Of a stretch of 64,000 nucleotides of DNA, positions 46,278 to 54,982 are shown piece by piece (the first letter of the stretch is position 1; every line of letters starts with the position of its first letter). The position numbers and the translations under genes are program-made. Below the pieces are notes generated by a model. That model was not told the origin of the DNA. It ran no database searches and saw only the letters and a list, made by a program, of their open reading frames with translations. Source of the DNA: Perlabentimonas sp041656735 (GTDB lineage: Bacteria > Bacteroidota > Bacteroidia > Bacteroidales > Tenuifilaceae); assembly GCA_041656735.1 (NCBI GenBank), contig JBBACY010000002.1:1-64000 (forward strand), given 5' to 3'.

Positions 46278-46626
46278 AATAGGTTTATTTTTTTAGTTTG
46301 AAGATTTTATTCAAACAAAAAACATGCCGCAACTGTTTATTCAAACAACTGTTTTTGCTTGCTCTCTTAAATTAGCCAAAGGGTCAACTTTATTATCCTC
46401 ACCCGCTGCAATCGTTAAATAGCACTTTAAATTATGAGCATTGGTAACATCCAACGGAATATGATACTGAGGGTATACCGGAAACAACTGATAAGATTAA
46501 GGTCGTCAAACCTTCTCCATCCATTGCTATAATCTGTAGCTAACGATACACCTACAACCAATAGCAAACAGGCAATAATTACCTCTATTTTAACTGGTTC
46601 ATAGCTAAGGCTTCATGCACCCCACT
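46278..46626. other. Gene-poor gap with a short direct repeat and a possible relic
   Basis: This stretch of about 350 bases contains no intact gene. A 13-base direct repeat (tttattcaaacaa, at about 46306 and 46337) lies upstream of the outer membrane protein gene. Part of the gap may be a degraded gene, listed separately. Confidence 0.4.
46341..46612 (-). pseudogene. Possible frameshifted relic of a small signal-bearing protein
   Basis: On the minus strand, one frame reads EVIIACLLLVVGVSLATDY and continues SNGWRRFDDLN, and a second frame picks up with YQLFPVYPQYHIPLDVTNAH and continues to AAGEDNKVDPLANLREQAKTVV before a TGA at 46341-46343. Together they read like a small protein with a hydrophobic start, split by a frameshift near 46500 and lacking a start codon. 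I do not recognise the family. Weak evidence. Confidence 0.3.
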
Positions 46627-47124
46627 TTACTCTGTTGCAGGTTTCCGATTGGTTGGTCCCCAAAAGGCACGCATAGAAATAATTTTACCATCATCGTTAA
46701 AGTGGAACAGGTCAATTATATCTGTCTTCATAGGTGCACCACTCACATCCATTCGAAGTTGAAAGGGAAAAGCAGCTTCCATCCCAGCCACTCTTACTGG
46801 TCCAGTACGAATTAACAATAGGTCAATAGTTACAGCACCAGCATAAAACTTTCGCAATGCCGCTTTACCTTTTATTACATTGCTACCTACCGGATCTTCA
46901 ACGGTGGCACTATCAGCATAAAGAGAGAGTATTCCCTCTAAGTTTTTCTCATTAAGACAACGTAAGTAACTATCCACAACATTTTCGTAATGCTGAGCCT
47001 TTGCTATATCAGTTTTATTTGCAAACCGTTTTACAGTCTCTTTTTTTTGGGCTAAAGCAGGATTAATAAATACAAACCCGACCCAAACAACAAAAACAAG
47101 CCTTAAAAATTTAAATCTGCTCAT
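46627..47124 (-). CDS. Secreted SnoaL/NTF2-like (steroid isomerase-type fold) protein
   Basis: The start at 47124 (MSRFKFLRLVFVVWVGFVFI) gives a proper Sec signal; the reading frame extends upstream to 47214 with less plausible sequence. The mature part has the NTF2-like pattern: VVDSYLRCLNEKNLEGILSL, YADSATVEDPVGSNVIKGKA, and a C-terminal strand pair ending IISMRAFWGPTN. It resembles ketosteroid isomerase-like proteins, but without a known substrate. Divergent from the Rrf2 regulator gene. Confidence 0.75.
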   Translation of the reverse strand: MSRFKFLRLVFVVWVGFVFINPALAQKKETVKRFANKTDIAKAQHYENVVDSYLRCLNEKNLEGILSLYADSATVEDPVGSNVIKGKAALRKFYAGAVTIDLLLIRTGPVRVAGMEAAFPFQLRMDVSGAPMKTDIIDLFHFNDDGKIISMRAFWGPTNRKPATE

Positions 47125-47348
47125 CGAACTAATTATTATATAAATATCGTAATCAATTAAAACAAAACTATTTGGTAGAAACATCATTCTGTGTGAAATT
47201 GTTGCCTCTCCCAATGTAGCTGTCCATAATCAGACAAATGATGCATATATCTGGTAACACAAATTCATTTACAAAGTCTTCATCAAAAAAGAACAGAAAG
47301 ACTTGAACATCTTTATATAAGGTTTGTTATAAGGTTAAACAACAGTTT

Positions 47349-47366
47349 CATATTAATATCAATATG
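47349..47366. promoter_or_regulatory. Possible operator upstream of the Rrf2 gene
   Basis: The inverted repeat catatt (47349-47354) and aatatg (47361-47366) with a six-base spacer lies directly before the Rrf2 start codon at 47369. Rrf2 proteins often regulate their own promoter through AT-rich dyads, so autoregulation is possible. Pattern only. Confidence 0.3.
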
Positions 47367-47368
47367 AT

Positions 47369-47839
47369 ATGTTAACAAAAACAACCGAATATGCCCTAAG
47401 GGCACTGGTGTATATTTACATCCAGAACAACGAGGGGAAAAGGCCTGGGTTCAGAGAAGTATCAAAAATGATTGACTCTCCCGAGCAATTTACGGGCAAA
47501 GTTTTGCAAAGTTTAACCCGTGCTGGAATTATATCATCTCTGAAAGGAAGAGGAGGCGGGTATTTTTTCGATGACTTAACCATTCCGCTCACACTTTTTG
47601 AAGTGATAGAAACAGTTGAAGGCACCGAATTTTTCTTAAAATGTGGTTTCGGACTAAACCAGTGCAATGCAGGCGACCCCTGCCCAATGCATGAGGGTTA
47701 TTCAAAGATAAGAGATGATTTTTACAAATTCGTAAACGAACAAACAATACAGTCGCTTGCGCAAAAAATTGGTAATAACGAAGCGACGCTAACCCGAGTA
47801 CAAACAGTTTTAACTAAAAAACAGTTACAATGGCAGTAA
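47369..47839 (+). CDS. Rrf2 family Fe-S transcriptional regulator
   Basis: A 156-residue Rrf2-type winged-helix regulator: start MLTKTTEYALRALVYI, recognition region FREVSKMIDSPEQFTGKVLQ and wing LKGRGGGYFF. Cys92, Cys99 and Cys105 (spacing six and five residues) match the cysteine cluster by which Rrf2 proteins such as IscR and NsrR bind an Fe-S cluster, so it probably senses redox, nitric oxide or iron-sulphur status. It overlaps the ferredoxin start by 10 bases (translational coupling) and heads the redox gene run. Confidence 0.9.
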   Translation: MLTKTTEYALRALVYIYIQNNEGKRPGFREVSKMIDSPEQFTGKVLQSLTRAGIISSLKGRGGGYFFDDLTIPLTLFEVIETVEGTEFFLKCGFGLNQCNAGDPCPMHEGYSKIRDDFYKFVNEQTIQSLAQKIGNNEATLTRVQTVLTKKQLQWQ

Positions 47840-48018
47840 AAAAAGTATGGATCGAAGAAGGATGTATATCCTGTGGGCTATGCGAAGAAGTAAGCCCCGA
47901 AGTTTTCAAAATGGAAGATATAGCTGTCGTTATTGAAGGAGTTAACTACAGTGATTTTGAAGATGGCATTAAAGAGGCAGCTGAAGGTTGCCCTGTTGAA
48001 GTGATTAAGTACGAATAA
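47830..48018 (+). CDS. Single-cluster ferredoxin, [4Fe-4S] type
   Basis: A 62-residue ferredoxin with Cys12, Cys15, Cys18 (CISCGLC) and Cys54 (GCPVEVI), enough for one [4Fe-4S] cluster. The acidic C-terminal half and the EEVSPEVFK segment match the small single-cluster ferredoxins. It carries single electrons in the cytoplasm, perhaps for the flavin reductase encoded at 50595. Its ATG lies inside the end of the Rrf2 gene. Confidence 0.9.
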   Translation: MAVKKVWIEEGCISCGLCEEVSPEVFKMEDIAVVIEGVNYSDFEDGIKEAAEGCPVEVIKYE

Positions 48019-48074
48019 GCTCAACGTCACAAAAATTGAATTCATCGTACTAACAAACCACTAAAACTAACAAC

Positions 48075-48503
48075 ATGAAAACATCGAATGCACAAGCACA
48101 ATGGAAAGGAAAAATTAATGACGGTAAAGGAACTATGAAATTTACCGGTTTTGAAGGCTCTTACACCTTTGCCTCACGCTTTGAGAGTGCCGGAGGCACT
48201 AATCCTGAAGAACTTGTGGGTGCGGCGCACGCTGGGTGCTACTCTATGTACCTTTCGTTGCTACTAACCGAAGAAGGGTTAAACCCTGAGAGCATCGACA
48301 CAGTGGCCAAGGTAACCATTGCAAAAGACGACTCAGGCCCCCACATTACAGAAATTAAGTTGGAATGTAAGGTGAAATGCAGTGGTCTTGATGAAGGCAA
48401 GCTAAAAAAACTAGCAGCCATTACCAAGGAGAAATGCCCTGTTTCAAGGCTGTATGCAGGCGGAACGGCTAAAATACTAGCCGACGCACAGCTTGTTAAG
48501 TAG
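48075..48503 (+). CDS. OsmC-family peroxiredoxin
   Basis: A 142-residue OsmC/Ohr-type thiol peroxidase. It shows the conserved core TNPEELVGAAHAGCYSMYLS with the peroxidatic Cys and the second Cys in EKCPVSRLYAG. These enzymes reduce organic or fatty-acid hydroperoxides in the cytoplasm. Length is typical. Its place after Rrf2 and ferredoxin suggests redox-stress regulation. Confidence 0.92.
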   Translation: MKTSNAQAQWKGKINDGKGTMKFTGFEGSYTFASRFESAGGTNPEELVGAAHAGCYSMYLSLLLTEEGLNPESIDTVAKVTIAKDDSGPHITEIKLECKVKCSGLDEGKLKKLAAITKEKCPVSRLYAGGTAKILADAQLVK

Positions 48504-48528
48504 AGTAAGTGCTGATTATTCGGAAAAT

Positions 48529-48560
48529 GCTGGTGCAAAACACCGTTTTATTGCACCAGC
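48529..48560 (+). terminator. Hairpin after OsmC gene (possible terminator)
   Basis: A perfect 10-bp stem (48529-48538 with 48551-48560) around a 12-base loop, 26 bases after the OsmC stop codon. No long T run follows on the plus strand, so termination is only a possibility. Confidence 0.4.
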
Positions 48561-48706
48561 AAACTTCCGATAAGGAGAAGAGATCTAATCAACTTTCCAC
48601 TTCTCATTATATCCTGGGGATATCATTAAAAACTCTCAGGTTTTTTTTATAAATAAACACAACTGACCATTTGATTAAACATAAATTCTCCCTAATATCT
48701 TTATCA

Positions 48707-49363
48707 ATGGACGATTCCGACATAAACTTGTCTTCACCGTTTTTCTCTATTGTTATTACAACGTACAATAGGGTAAATCTTGTAAAAAGTGCAATAAATT
48801 CTCTCATCTTACAAACCGAAACCGATTGGGAGGCCATTATTGTAGACGATGGAAGCACCGACGGCACCTATGAACAAATCCCTCTGTATATCAGAGATTA
48901 CACCAAAATACGATATGTACGAAAAAGTCATAGTGGCGGAGTACAATCAAAAAACAAGGGAATAAGTTTAGCAAAAGGCAAGTACATAACTTTTCTGGAT
49001 TCTGATGATGAGTATAGTACCAATCACCTTAAATCCAGGAAATTGATTTTGCTGAATAATCCCACGGTCAAACTATTACATGGGGGCGCTGAAATAATAG
49101 GAAATCAGTACGTACCAGATAGGTTTGACCACACAAAAAAAATACACCTAAACGAGTGCGTAATTGGTGGCACCTTCTTTATAGAAAGGCAAAGTTTGAT
49201 TTCGTTAAACGGATTCAGTGAATTACCCATTGGGAATGACGCAGACCTATTTGAGCGGGCTAAAAACTTCAATATTAAAATAATGGAAACAAACAAACCC
49301 ACCTATATCTATAATCGCCAATATCAGGACTCCGTAACCAATAAAATGCTCCAAAGCATTTAG
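48707..49363 (+). CDS. GT2-family glycosyltransferase, short
   Basis: A family 2 (GT-A fold) transferase of 218 residues from the ATG at 48707 (a TTG at 48671 would add 12). The motifs are PFFSIVITTYNRVNLVKSAI, the UDP/metal region IIVDDGSTDGTYE and the DXD-type LDSDDEYS, then FSELPIGNDADLF near the acceptor side. There is no membrane segment. Its acceptor is unknown, and no other surface-glycan gene is adjacent; it interrupts a redox gene run, so it may be a late insertion. Confidence 0.82.
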   Translation: MDDSDINLSSPFFSIVITTYNRVNLVKSAINSLILQTETDWEAIIVDDGSTDGTYEQIPLYIRDYTKIRYVRKSHSGGVQSKNKGISLAKGKYITFLDSDDEYSTNHLKSRKLILLNNPTVKLLHGGAEIIGNQYVPDRFDHTKKIHLNECVIGGTFFIERQSLISLNGFSELPIGNDADLFERAKNFNIKIMETNKPTYIYNRQYQDSVTNKMLQSI

Positions 49364-49435
49364 TTACAAACAAAAATGCTTGTAATAAGCATCAAAAATC
49401 AGGATGATTGCAACTCATCATTGTAAAACCATTAA

Positions 49436-50014
49436 ATGAAAACAATCAAAAATATGCCACACATTGAAATAATATCAGCTAGTGTTAGAGATGGAAGAAC
49501 AAGTCATCGGGTTGCAATGTACTTTAAAAACTATTTGGAGCTAAACAAGCTCGCTTCGTGCAACATCCTCGATTTAAAGGAATATAATTTCCCACTGTTC
49601 GAAGAGCGCCTTAGCCGTCAGAAATGGCCATTGAAAAAAGCAATCGTGTTTTCTGAGAAGATAAAGAGCGCCGACGGTGTTATTATAGTTACCCCCGAAT
49701 ACAACGGAGGCTACCCTGCAAGTTTAAAAAATGTTATTGACCTTTTACGCCCCGAATGGCGCCGTAAGCCCGTTGCAATTTCAACCATTTCTGATGGTAT
49801 GTTTGGGGGCACACAGGTAATCACCTCGTTACAGTTCTCGCTATGGAAAATAGGGGCGTGGACTGTTCCCGCTATGTTTCCTGTGCCAAAGGTTATGGAC
49901 TTATTTAATGAGAATGGGCAGCCAACAAACCCAGAGGATACGAATAAAAGGGCAAATATTTTTATTGATGAATTGTTGTGGAGCATTGAAGCAAAGAAAA
50001 GAATGGACGACTAA
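49436..50014 (+). CDS. NAD(P)H-dependent FMN reductase (flavodoxin fold)
   Basis: A 192-residue NADPH-dependent FMN reductase family protein. The N-terminal SASVRDGRTSHRVA loop binds FMN phosphate and VTPEYNGGYPASLKNVIDLL is the family signature. It reduces FMN, quinones or similar acceptors using NAD(P)H. A second Met (residue 7) is a possible start. It belongs to the redox gene run, upstream of an AhpD-like gene. Confidence 0.88.
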   Translation: MKTIKNMPHIEIISASVRDGRTSHRVAMYFKNYLELNKLASCNILDLKEYNFPLFEERLSRQKWPLKKAIVFSEKIKSADGVIIVTPEYNGGYPASLKNVIDLLRPEWRRKPVAISTISDGMFGGTQVITSLQFSLWKIGAWTVPAMFPVPKVMDLFNENGQPTNPEDTNKRANIFIDELLWSIEAKKRMDD

Positions 50015-50043
50015 TTTGATTGTTTAGGTTAAAACATAAAATT

Positions 50044-50493
50044 ATGAAAGCAAGACTAAACTACTCCAAAACATCTCCCGATGCAATAATGGGTTTGCTA
50101 GAGATTGAGAAATACGTGGCAAACTCAGGTTTGGAACGTACCCTATACGAGCTGGTAAAAACCAGAGCTTCGCAGTTAAACGGTTGCGCCTACTGTATTG
50201 ATATGCACACCAAAGACGCACACAAAGCGGGCGAAACGGAGCAACGGCTGTATGGTTTAAGCGCCTGGCGAGAAACATCTTATTACACCCAACGCGAGCG
50301 AGCAGCATTGGCGTGGACCGAAGCCTTAACCCTAATTTCAGAGAATGAAGTACCAGATTCATTATACGAAGCTACCCGTGAACACTTTAACGAAACGGAA
50401 CTAATAACACTTACAATGGCAATTGTTGCAATTAACGGATGGAACAGGCTGGCCATTAGTTTCCGTTCGGTACCTGGTAGCTATAAACCTTAA
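50044..50493 (+). CDS. AhpD-like carboxymuconolactone decarboxylase family protein
   Basis: The ATG at 50044 is preferred to a TTG at 50020. The 149-residue all-helical protein carries the AhpD-type redox motif in NGCAYCIDMHTKDA (CxxC followed by His), so it is probably a thiol peroxidase or disulphide reductase partner rather than a lactone decarboxylase. Many such proteins accompany oxidative-stress genes. It is the first of three AhpD-like proteins in this window. Confidence 0.88.
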   Translation: MKARLNYSKTSPDAIMGLLEIEKYVANSGLERTLYELVKTRASQLNGCAYCIDMHTKDAHKAGETEQRLYGLSAWRETSYYTQRERAALAWTEALTLISENEVPDSLYEATREHFNETELITLTMAIVAINGWNRLAISFRSVPGSYKP

Positions 50494-50594
50494 CAAAAGT
50501 CAATGAGTAGAACTAGCTGACAAACAAATCATTAACAAACAACGAATAGTTTTCAGAATTAAATATAAACTTAACCTGTCTAAAACCTACAATT

Positions 50595-51266
50595 ATGGGA
50601 ATCCAAATTATAAAAGTAAAAGCAGTAGCTAAGGTTACTCACGATGTGCTCAGGATTGAGACTGAAAAACCAGCCAATTACAAATTTGAGCCTGGCCAAG
50701 CAACCGAGCTGGCTATAAATAAACCCGATTGGGTGCAAAAAAAGAGACCCTTCACGTTTACCTCTCTCCCCCACGAAAACCATCTCGAATTTACCATTAA
50801 AACATACCCTCAACACAAGGGGGTTACCAACGAATTGCTAAAGTTAAACGCAGGCGATGAGCTAATTATTGATGACCCATGGGGAACAATAGGTTACAAA
50901 GGCGAAGGCGTTTTTATTGCTGGAGGTGCGGGCATTACACCATTTATTTCAATCTTCAGGCACCTTCAATCCATAAATAAAATAGGGGGTAACAAGCTTA
51001 TTTTTGCCAATAAGGCAAAATCTGATATCATTCACGAAGCTGAGTTTCAAAAGATGTTGGGTAATAACTTTATCAACATTTTATCCGATGAAAAGATTGA
51101 CAAGTATGCACACGGTTTTATTACCGAAGATTTTTTAAAACAGACAGTAACTGATTTAAACAAACATTTTTATGTGTGCGGCCCCCCTGTAATGATGGAT
51201 ATTGTTGAAAAACAATTAAATAACCTTAACGTACATAAAAACTTAATTGTAAAAGAAGGATTTTAA
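50595..51266 (+). CDS. Ferredoxin/flavodoxin reductase-type FAD/NAD-binding oxidoreductase
   Basis: A 223-residue FNR-like enzyme without an iron-sulphur domain. The FAD-binding barrel has the KRPFTFTSLP motif, followed by the NAD(P) domain with GVFIAGGAGITPFISIF and the C-terminal FYVCGPPVMMDIVE signature. It moves electrons between NAD(P)H and a ferredoxin or flavin partner; the small ferredoxin at 47830 is a candidate. Start at ATG 50595. Confidence 0.9.
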   Translation: MGIQIIKVKAVAKVTHDVLRIETEKPANYKFEPGQATELAINKPDWVQKKRPFTFTSLPHENHLEFTIKTYPQHKGVTNELLKLNAGDELIIDDPWGTIGYKGEGVFIAGGAGITPFISIFRHLQSINKIGGNKLIFANKAKSDIIHEAEFQKMLGNNFINILSDEKIDKYAHGFITEDFLKQTVTDLNKHFYVCGPPVMMDIVEKQLNNLNVHKNLIVKEGF

Positions 51267-51285
51267 ATACTAAAAGAACATAGCT

Positions 51286-51615
51286 ATGGAAAATAAAGAC
51301 TTATTCCCCAAGGCAACTAAGGACCTTGCCGATAAAAGGACAGCGCTAGCGCCAGAAACGATGGAGGCATGGAATAATTTCAGCAAAACTGTTTTTGCCG
51401 AAGGCGCCCTTCCCGTTAAAACAAAACAGCTAATTGCCGTGGCAGTGGCTCACGTAACCCAATGCCCCTACTGCATTAAATCGCACACCAAGCAAGCAAT
51501 GCGAAAGGGTGCAAGTCAGCAAGAAATAATGGAAGCAATTTGGGTAGCAACCGAAATGCGTGCAGGAGGGGCTTATGCCCATTCAATTATCGCTCTGGAC
51601 GAGATGGGCGAATAA
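51286..51615 (+). CDS. AhpD-like carboxymuconolactone decarboxylase family protein, short
   Basis: A 109-residue protein of the AhpD/CMD family with the redox motif TQCPYCIKSHTKQA (CxxC and His). It is the usual single-domain length, and the conserved VKTKQLIAVAVAHV helix precedes the motif. Function is likely peroxide or thiol metabolism. Closely spaced between the flavin reductase and DUF488 genes (19 and 12 bases). Confidence 0.9.
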   Translation: MENKDLFPKATKDLADKRTALAPETMEAWNNFSKTVFAEGALPVKTKQLIAVAVAHVTQCPYCIKSHTKQAMRKGASQQEIMEAIWVATEMRAGGAYAHSIIALDEMGE

Positions 51616-51627
51616 AATAATAGTGAA

Positions 51628-51978
51628 ATGCAAACCATAAGGATAAAGCGAATTTACGACGAGCAGGCCGAGGATGATGGCTATCGTGTTTTGGTCGATA
51701 GGCTTTGGCCACGTGGTGTTTCAAAAAAGGCGGCAAACCTCGATGAGTGGAATAAGGAGGTTGCCCCTTCTACTGAGATAAGGAAATGGTTCGGCCACAA
51801 GGAGGAACGTTTTGAAGAGTTTGCACTAATGTATCGCGACGAGCTAAAGCATAAGGAGCCTCAGCTGAACGAGCTGCGAGCAATTGCAAAAAACGAGCCA
51901 CTTAGCCTACTGTACGCAGCAAGAAACCCAATGGTTAACCATGCTTTAGTGCTTAGGGATGTGTTGTTAGGAAATTGA
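51628..51978 (+). CDS. DUF488 family protein
   Basis: A 116-residue DUF488 (YeaO-type) protein: starts IRIKRIYDEQAEDDGYRVLV with the family signature DRLWPRGVSK, WFGH and a C-terminal LLYAARNP. Its biochemical role is unknown; the family is often found with redox or sulphur genes. It is 12 bases from the AhpD-like gene. Confidence 0.9.
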   Translation: MQTIRIKRIYDEQAEDDGYRVLVDRLWPRGVSKKAANLDEWNKEVAPSTEIRKWFGHKEERFEEFALMYRDELKHKEPQLNELRAIAKNEPLSLLYAARNPMVNHALVLRDVLLGN

Positions 51979-52014
51979 CCGATAGGTTTTTTTCTGTAAG
52001 AAGGATTGCTAGTT

Positions 52015-53295
52015 ATGGAAAGAATTAACTCAAAAAGAAAAGTAATAATTGTGGGTGGCGGTTTTGCGGGTATTCAGCTTGCAAGAAAACTGGACAAACA
52101 TCTATTTGATGTACTGTTAATTGACAAGATTAACCATCATCAATTTCAGCCATTATTCTATCAGGTTGCCACTTCGCAAATTGAACCTTCGAGTATCTCC
52201 TTCCCCTTCCGCCATATTCTTAAAAATAAAAGCAACGTTTTAATCAGAATGGCCGAACTAACTCACGTGCACCCTGAGCAAAACAGGATAAGCACAACCA
52301 TAGGCAATTTTGAGTACGATTATTTGGTAATTGCCATTGGATGCAAAACAAATTTTTTTGGCAATCAAAATATTGGCAACCACTCATTTACCCTAAAAAC
52401 AACTTACGATGCCATAAAAATTCGCAATCATATTTTACTAACATTCGAACATATTGCCTCATCCAATGGGGTGGATAAGAAGGATTTGCTTAATCTTGTA
52501 ATTGTTGGTGGTGGCCCAACTGGAGTAGAAATGGCGGGTGCCTTTGCCGAAATTAAGAGAAACATTTTACCAAAAGATTACCCTCGGATTGATTTCTCGA
52601 GGTTTAATATCACCCTAGTTGAGGGCACAAAAAATATGCTTGGTAATATGAGCGAAAATGCCCAAAACACCTCGAAAAGATATCTGCAAAAAATGGGTGT
52701 TGAGTTGCTTACAGAAACCTTTGTAACCGATTATGATGGTGCTACCCTTTTGTTAAGCAACGGAAAGAGCATAAAGACTAAAACAGTTATTTGGGCGGCT
52801 GGCGTTATGCCTAACCAAATAGAAGGTTTACCAGCAAGCGTTTATTCTCGAGGAAACAGAATGACTGTAGATAGAGTAAATAGAGTGACAGGAAGTAAAA
52901 ACATTTTTGCTGTAGGCGATATTTCCTATATGGAAACCCAAAAATACCCCAAAGGGCACCCACAGGTTGCCAACGTGGCAATTAATCAGGCTAAAAACTT
53001 AGCAAAAAACCTAAAACGAATAGCCCTTAGTAAAAAAACCGTTGACTATGAATACAAAGACCTTGGCTCGATGGCAACCATAGGCCGCAACAAAGCGGTA
53101 GTCGACCTTCCGTTTTTTCGATTCAAAGGGTATTTTGCCTGGCTTGTTTGGATGTCGCTACACTTAATGCTCATTTTAAGTGTACGCAATAAGCTAATTA
53201 TCTTCATTAACTGGGCTTGGGCTTACGTAACCAAAGATACCTCGTTGCGGTTAATTCTAACCCAAACAGATAAGTTAGACTCTGAGGAAAAATAA
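52015..53295 (+). CDS. NDH-2-type NAD(P)/FAD-dependent dehydrogenase
   Basis: From the ATG at 52015, 426 residues. Two dinucleotide-binding folds are visible: KVIIVGGGFAGIQLARKLD (FAD) and LVIVGGGPTGVEMAGAFAE (NAD), and FAVGDISYME near the C-terminus binds FAD. The C-terminal region YFAWLVWMSLHLMLI is amphipathic and membrane-binding, as in type II NADH dehydrogenases that pass electrons to quinone without pumping protons. It closes the redox run, and its preceding gap of 36 bases suggests shared transcription. Confidence 0.9.
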   Translation: MERINSKRKVIIVGGGFAGIQLARKLDKHLFDVLLIDKINHHQFQPLFYQVATSQIEPSSISFPFRHILKNKSNVLIRMAELTHVHPEQNRISTTIGNFEYDYLVIAIGCKTNFFGNQNIGNHSFTLKTTYDAIKIRNHILLTFEHIASSNGVDKKDLLNLVIVGGGPTGVEMAGAFAEIKRNILPKDYPRIDFSRFNITLVEGTKNMLGNMSENAQNTSKRYLQKMGVELLTETFVTDYDGATLLLSNGKSIKTKTVIWAAGVMPNQIEGLPASVYSRGNRMTVDRVNRVTGSKNIFAVGDISYMETQKYPKGHPQVANVAINQAKNLAKNLKRIALSKKTVDYEYKDLGSMATIGRNKAVVDLPFFRFKGYFAWLVWMSLHLMLILSVRNKLIIFINWAWAYVTKDTSLRLILTQTDKLDSEEK

Positions 53296-53500
53296 AACTG
53301 CAGTAAGCTTTAAGAACGATATTTCACCCCTACCTTTCTACTAAGTGTCAAAAAGTTAGGGGTAATACCATATTACTGCGACCTAAAATAAGGATAAGTA
53401 AATGTTGAAAACAGTTAATTTTATTATTCGGAAATACTCCTTATGAAAAAATCTGAAAATATAATTAACCACAGTATTCATTATAAAACCTTAAATACTT

Positions 53501-54982
53501 CTACTCAGCCGTAAATTTCATCTTTTTAAACAGAGTATTAACTTTCACAACAGCCAGTCGTGATGCTGAATCGGACATGGCGTAAGGAATAATTAGTGTA
53601 TCATTAAAAATCATTCCTCCGCATGAGTATATAACATTGGGAACATACCCTTCGCGCTCCTCCTCATTTGCTGATAATAATGGGTCTTCTAATCGGGCAA
53701 TTATTTTTGTGGGGTCGTTTAGGTCAAGCAGTATCACACCAATAGAGTACTGCCGCATATTACCCACGCCGTGCGTTAGCACTAGCCAACCTTTTTCTGT
53801 TTCTATGGGCGAGCCACAGTTTCCAATTTGCACAAACTCCCACGGTTGCTCGGGTTTTTGAATAAGTTTGGCAGTATGCCAGAAATGCAGATTATCCGAA
53901 AACATAATATAATTATTCTCACCATCCTGTCGCGAAAGCATGGCATACTGACCATTCACTTTCCGAGGAAAAAGAGCCATTCCCTTATCTTTTACTCCTT
54001 CGCCATTAAGGGTGGCGATGTTAAACGTTTGAAAATCTTTAGTCTCCATAAGTTGGGACAAAATACTATGCCCGTTATAGGCTGTGTACGTTGCATAGTA
54101 GGTTACCTCTCCGTCATCATGCGTAAATTTAACAAAGCGTGCATCCTCAATGCCCTTACTCTCATTGGATGAAACAGGAAATATTACACGTTCACTAATG
54201 GCCGTTTCATCATCAAACTTCACTTTGTAATTCGAGTCTGCTAGCCAATTAATAACATTAATAGTCCAGTTATCTGTTTTAAAATCGGGGTCTAGGTAAA
54301 CCTCTTGTATGCTTAATTTAAGTTCAGCATAAGTAAAAAAACTAGGCAGCTTGTTCATTATAATTTGGCTGGTTTCATTCCATGCCACTAGGTCTTGCAA
54401 CTTTAGTTGAAATAAGTTATTGTCGTAAAACGGGTCATGAACCATAGCAGGCGTCTCAACATGCTCTGAAACGCTATCGAAATTGAATAAAAAATTCTTG
54501 TCCACTATACCGCTTCTAAAAACGATTGACGAAACGTGCCCTTCGCCAGTTGCCCGCAAGCTCATAATAAACCTCATACTCCCCTTAGGTAGTAAAGTTT
54601 GATCGGGATGAAGGACAATGGATGGGTTGAAAAGTGCAGCAGATTCAATGGAGTACTCCATGGTAAGATATGCTCCAATTAGTAATTTTTGGGTTTTGTT
54701 AATAACGGAACTTTGCGGAATATACTCAGCTATTCTATCGTAGTGCCTCAAAAGTTGCTGCTGAATATCTCTATGCCGATCGGCAAAAAGTTCTAAAGTC
54801 TCCTTCAAAAGTTTTACAGTTTCCTCTTTACTAAGGCTTAAAACTCGGAGTATTATATTGCCTATTCGTGGCAATTGGCTGGGAATATGAGGTAATACAA
54901 TTACACGCGAGTTGTCTCCAGTAATCTTATTCTTTTTTCGCTTCACCAGGCGATTTACATTCAATGTTTCCTCCATAACCAT
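53501..54982 (-). CDS. GH130 family protein with long N-terminal helical extension
   Basis: A 493-residue GH130 enzyme. Residues about 25-135 form a helical extension (LLKETLELFADRHRDIQQQL) not found in short GH130 proteins. The propeller follows, with the catalytic region KGIEDARFVKF, KDKGMALFPRKV, and WLVLTHGVGNMRQYSIG and closing YVPNVIYSCGG. No signal peptide, so cytoplasmic. Probably phosphorolyses or hydrolyses a beta-mannoside made or used by the clustered GT4 enzymes. Its start codon directly follows the stop of the GT4 gene. Confidence 0.85.
   Translation of the reverse strand: MVMEETLNVNRLVKRKKNKITGDNSRVIVLPHIPSQLPRIGNIILRVLSLSKEETVKLLKETLELFADRHRDIQQQLLRHYDRIAEYIPQSSVINKTQKLLIGAYLTMEYSIESAALFNPSIVLHPDQTLLPKGSMRFIMSLRATGEGHVSSIVFRSGIVDKNFLFNFDSVSEHVETPAMVHDPFYDNNLFQLKLQDLVAWNETSQIIMNKLPSFFTYAELKLSIQEVYLDPDFKTDNWTINVINWLADSNYKVKFDDETAISERVIFPVSSNESKGIEDARFVKFTHDDGEVTYYATYTAYNGHSILSQLMETKDFQTFNIATLNGEGVKDKGMALFPRKVNGQYAMLSRQDGENNYIMFSDNLHFWHTAKLIQKPEQPWEFVQIGNCGSPIETEKGWLVLTHGVGNMRQYSIGVILLDLNDPTKIIARLEDPLLSANEEEREGYVPNVIYSCGGMIFNDTLIIPYAMSDSASRLAVVKVNTLFKKMKFTAE

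Noticed and set aside
50044..50493. True carboxymuconolactone decarboxylase of aromatic breakdown
   Set aside because: The CxxC-His motif and the redox neighbours point to AhpD-like thiol chemistry, and no aromatic pathway genes are present.
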